A stretch of DNA of 64,000 bases from Prevotella sp. oral taxon 475 (GTDB lineage: Bacteria > Bacteroidota > Bacteroidia > Bacteroidales > Bacteroidaceae), in contig NZ_CP072334.1 in NCBI RefSeq assembly GCF_018127805.1, forward strand, positions 2,396,001 to 2,460,000, written 5' to 3'. Positions 62,753 through 64,000 of this stretch are shown in pieces. A program made the position numbers and the translations under genes. Numbering within the stretch: position 1 is the stretch's first letter; every line of letters begins with the position of its first letter. The notes under the pieces were generated by a model that did no database searches, was not told the origin of the DNA, and saw only the letters and a list, made by a program, of their open reading frames with translations.

Positions 62753-63853
62753 TCAGACATTGAACCGGAAGTGCATAATGTCTCCATCCTGCACCACATA
62801 GTCTTTGCCCTCGATACCCAATTTTCCGGCCTCGCGCACGGCTGCTTCCGAACCGTAGGCCATGTAATCTTCATATTTAATCACTTCAGCTCGGATGAAT
62901 CCTTTCTCAAAGTCGGTGTGGATAACGCCTGCACATTGCGGAGCCTTCCAGCCTCGATGGTAAGTCCAGGCTTTGACTTCCATCTCGCCGGCGGTGATAA
63001 ACGTCTCGAGGTTGAGCAGAGAATAGGCCTTTTTGATGAGTCGATTCACGCCGCTTTCCTCCAATCCCAGTTCCTCTAAGAAGAGTTTCTTATCTTCATA
63101 GGTCTCAAGCGAGGCGATATCTTCTTCCGTTTTACCGGCAATGACGAGCACTTCTGCTCCCTCTTCTCTGGCCGTTTGCTCCACGAGCCGACTGTAATCG
63201 TTGCCGTTTTTGGCCCCGGCCTCATCCACATTGCAGACATACATCACCGGTTTGGCCGTCAACAAGAACAGATCTCGAGCCGCTTGCTGCTCTTCTTTGC
63301 TCTCGAAAGTCACCGTGCGAGCATTCTTTCCTTGCTCCAGCACAGCCTTATACGCCTCCAGCACGGCCACGTTTGTCTTGGCCTCTTTGTTTCCCGACGC
63401 AGCCATTTTTTGCTCTTTGGAGAGTTTGCCCTCAATGGTTTCGAGGTCTTTGAGTTGCAATTCGGTGTCGATAATCTCTTTATCGCGTATGGGATCGATG
63501 GTTCCGTCGACGTGTGTGATGTTTTCGTCGTCGAAACAGCGCAACACATGGATGATGGCATCGGTCTCGCGGATGTTGCCCAGAAACTTATTACCCAGTC
63601 CTTCACCTTTGGATGCCCCTTTCACCAGGCCTGCAATATCCACAATTTCGCAGGTAGCGGGCACGATACGCCCAGGGTGCACGATCTCAGCCAGGCGAGT
63701 AAGCCGTTCGTCGGGCACGGTAATGACGCCCACATTGGGCTCGATGGTACAGAAAGGGAAGTTGGCTGCCTGCGCTTTTGCACTCGACAGACAGTTGAAT
63801 AGTGTAGACTTCCCCACATTGGGAAGCCCTACAATGCCACATTTTAATGCCAT
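62753..63853 (-). CDS. ychF: YchF/OLA1-type P-loop ATPase
   Basis: A 366-residue protein of the Obg-related YchF family, which binds ATP in preference to GTP. G1 motif GLPNVGKSTLF (8-18), DIAGLVKGASKGEGLGNKFL (switch II/G3, about 68-87), NVDEAG (G4 region), coiled-coil insertion (about 130-200) and a C-terminal TGS domain (WTYHRGWKAPQCAGVIHTDFEKGFIRAEV). It associates with ribosomes and the stress response. Full length, ends with HFRFNV as usual. The TATATATAATAAGG element sits 24 bases upstream. Confidence 0.97.
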   Translation of the reverse strand: MALKCGIVGLPNVGKSTLFNCLSSAKAQAANFPFCTIEPNVGVITVPDERLTRLAEIVHPGRIVPATCEIVDIAGLVKGASKGEGLGNKFLGNIRETDAIIHVLRCFDDENITHVDGTIDPIRDKEIIDTELQLKDLETIEGKLSKEQKMAASGNKEAKTNVAVLEAYKAVLEQGKNARTVTFESKEEQQAARDLFLLTAKPVMYVCNVDEAGAKNGNDYSRLVEQTAREEGAEVLVIAGKTEEDIASLETYEDKKLFLEELGLEESGVNRLIKKAYSLLNLETFITAGEMEVKAWTYHRGWKAPQCAGVIHTDFEKGFIRAEVIKYEDYMAYGSEAAVREAGKLGIEGKDYVVQDGDIMHFRFNV

Positions 63854-63876
63854 TTCTTTATCTTATCGTTGTATAT

Positions 63877-63891
63877 ACCTTATTATATATA
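63877..63891 (-). repeat. TATATATAATAAGGT element, copy 4
   Basis: Exact 15-base core, read in the direction of ychF, 24 bases before its start codon. Confidence 0.65.
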
Positions 63892-63900
63892 GACAGAAGA

Positions 63901-63991
63901 CCGCCTATTTGATGCAAAATAGCGCCAACCGAAGGCTATGGAGCTTGCTCAATATGGCTGAGGTGCCGCCTATTTTATGCAAAAATAGTGC
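63901..63991. repeat. two 26-base direct repeats with CTATTT...AAATAG arms
   Basis: CCGCCTATTTgATGCAAAATAG begins at 63901 and CCGCCTATTTtATGCAAAAATAG at 63966, 65 bp apart, each containing an inverted repeat CTATTT/AAATAG. At the right edge of the window; no gene is seen beyond 63853. Confidence 0.6.
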
Positions 63992-64000
63992 AAATAATCG

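Overview
The window looks like a chromosomal segment of a saccharolytic, probably host-associated member of the Bacteroidales, most likely Prevotella-like. The supporting evidence is SusC/SusD pairs, a FecR-type anti-sigma factor, an acpP-fabF-rnc operon, many signal-peptide and lipobox proteins, a tRNA without encoded CCA, and promoters of the Bacteroidota type (TTG, 19-20 bases, then TAnnTTTG). I infer the genus level from general familiarity only. The backbone is of balanced base composition; the stretch from about 30.1 to 43.8 kb is visibly AT-rich and carries mobile-element genes.

Layout. (1) 1-1.9 kb: a cut-off surface lipoprotein gene behind a small companion ORF, with a (GT)28 tract and a hairpin upstream. 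(2) 1.9-9.1 kb: a secreted S9 peptidase and a MacAB-type exporter (ATPase, two FtsX-like permeases, adaptor). (3) 9.6-12.7 kb: rnc, fabF, acpP. (4) 13.4-22 kb: a glycan utilisation locus (FecR, SusC, SusD, GH18 endo-glycosidase lipoprotein, DUF1735/LamG lipoprotein). (5) 22.2-29.8 kb: a 31-residue membrane peptide, an O-methyltransferase, aroQ, xerD, an M16 peptidase and a mannose-1-phosphate guanylyltransferase. (6) tRNA-Leu(CAA) followed by an 11-12 kb mobilizable island (HTH, primase-helicase, primase, MobC, relaxase, a truncated integrase) with a cargo operon on the other strand: DUF262, HEPN and AlbA-type ATPase. Three genes of the island are broken by a single stop or frameshift, and its right end is a chimera with a remnant of a second related element. 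(7) 41.9-46.6 kb: a small cysteine-containing protein and its decayed second copy flanking an S41 protease, then two glycosyltransferases. (8) 46.7-61.8 kb: an M23/LysM peptidase and a host-glycan cluster (GH33 sialidase, two GH20 hexosaminidases, GH130 phosphorylase, MFS transporter, GH29 fucosidase, GH2 galactosidase). (9) lgt and ychF.

How the genes work together: the GH18 endo-glycosidase with SusCD would release and import N-glycans. The GH33, GH2, GH20 and GH29 enzymes would trim sialic acid, galactose, GlcNAc and fucose, and the MFS carrier plus GH130 would import and phosphorolyse the Man-GlcNAc core. This is the expected enzyme set for foraging on host glycoproteins, apart from alpha-mannosidases, which are not in the window.

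The most unusual signal is in the intergenic DNA. Seven gaps each hold exactly four copies of a 22-bp unit built on AAAGCTAAG, and an eighth gap has the same 4 x 22 layout with an unrelated unit. Another gap has four copies of the palindrome TCGTAGGGGTACGA spaced 41-42 bp, and a 15-base element TATATATAATAAGGT occurs four times. Together with the DUF262-HEPN-AlbA operon these are the best candidates for something undescribed.
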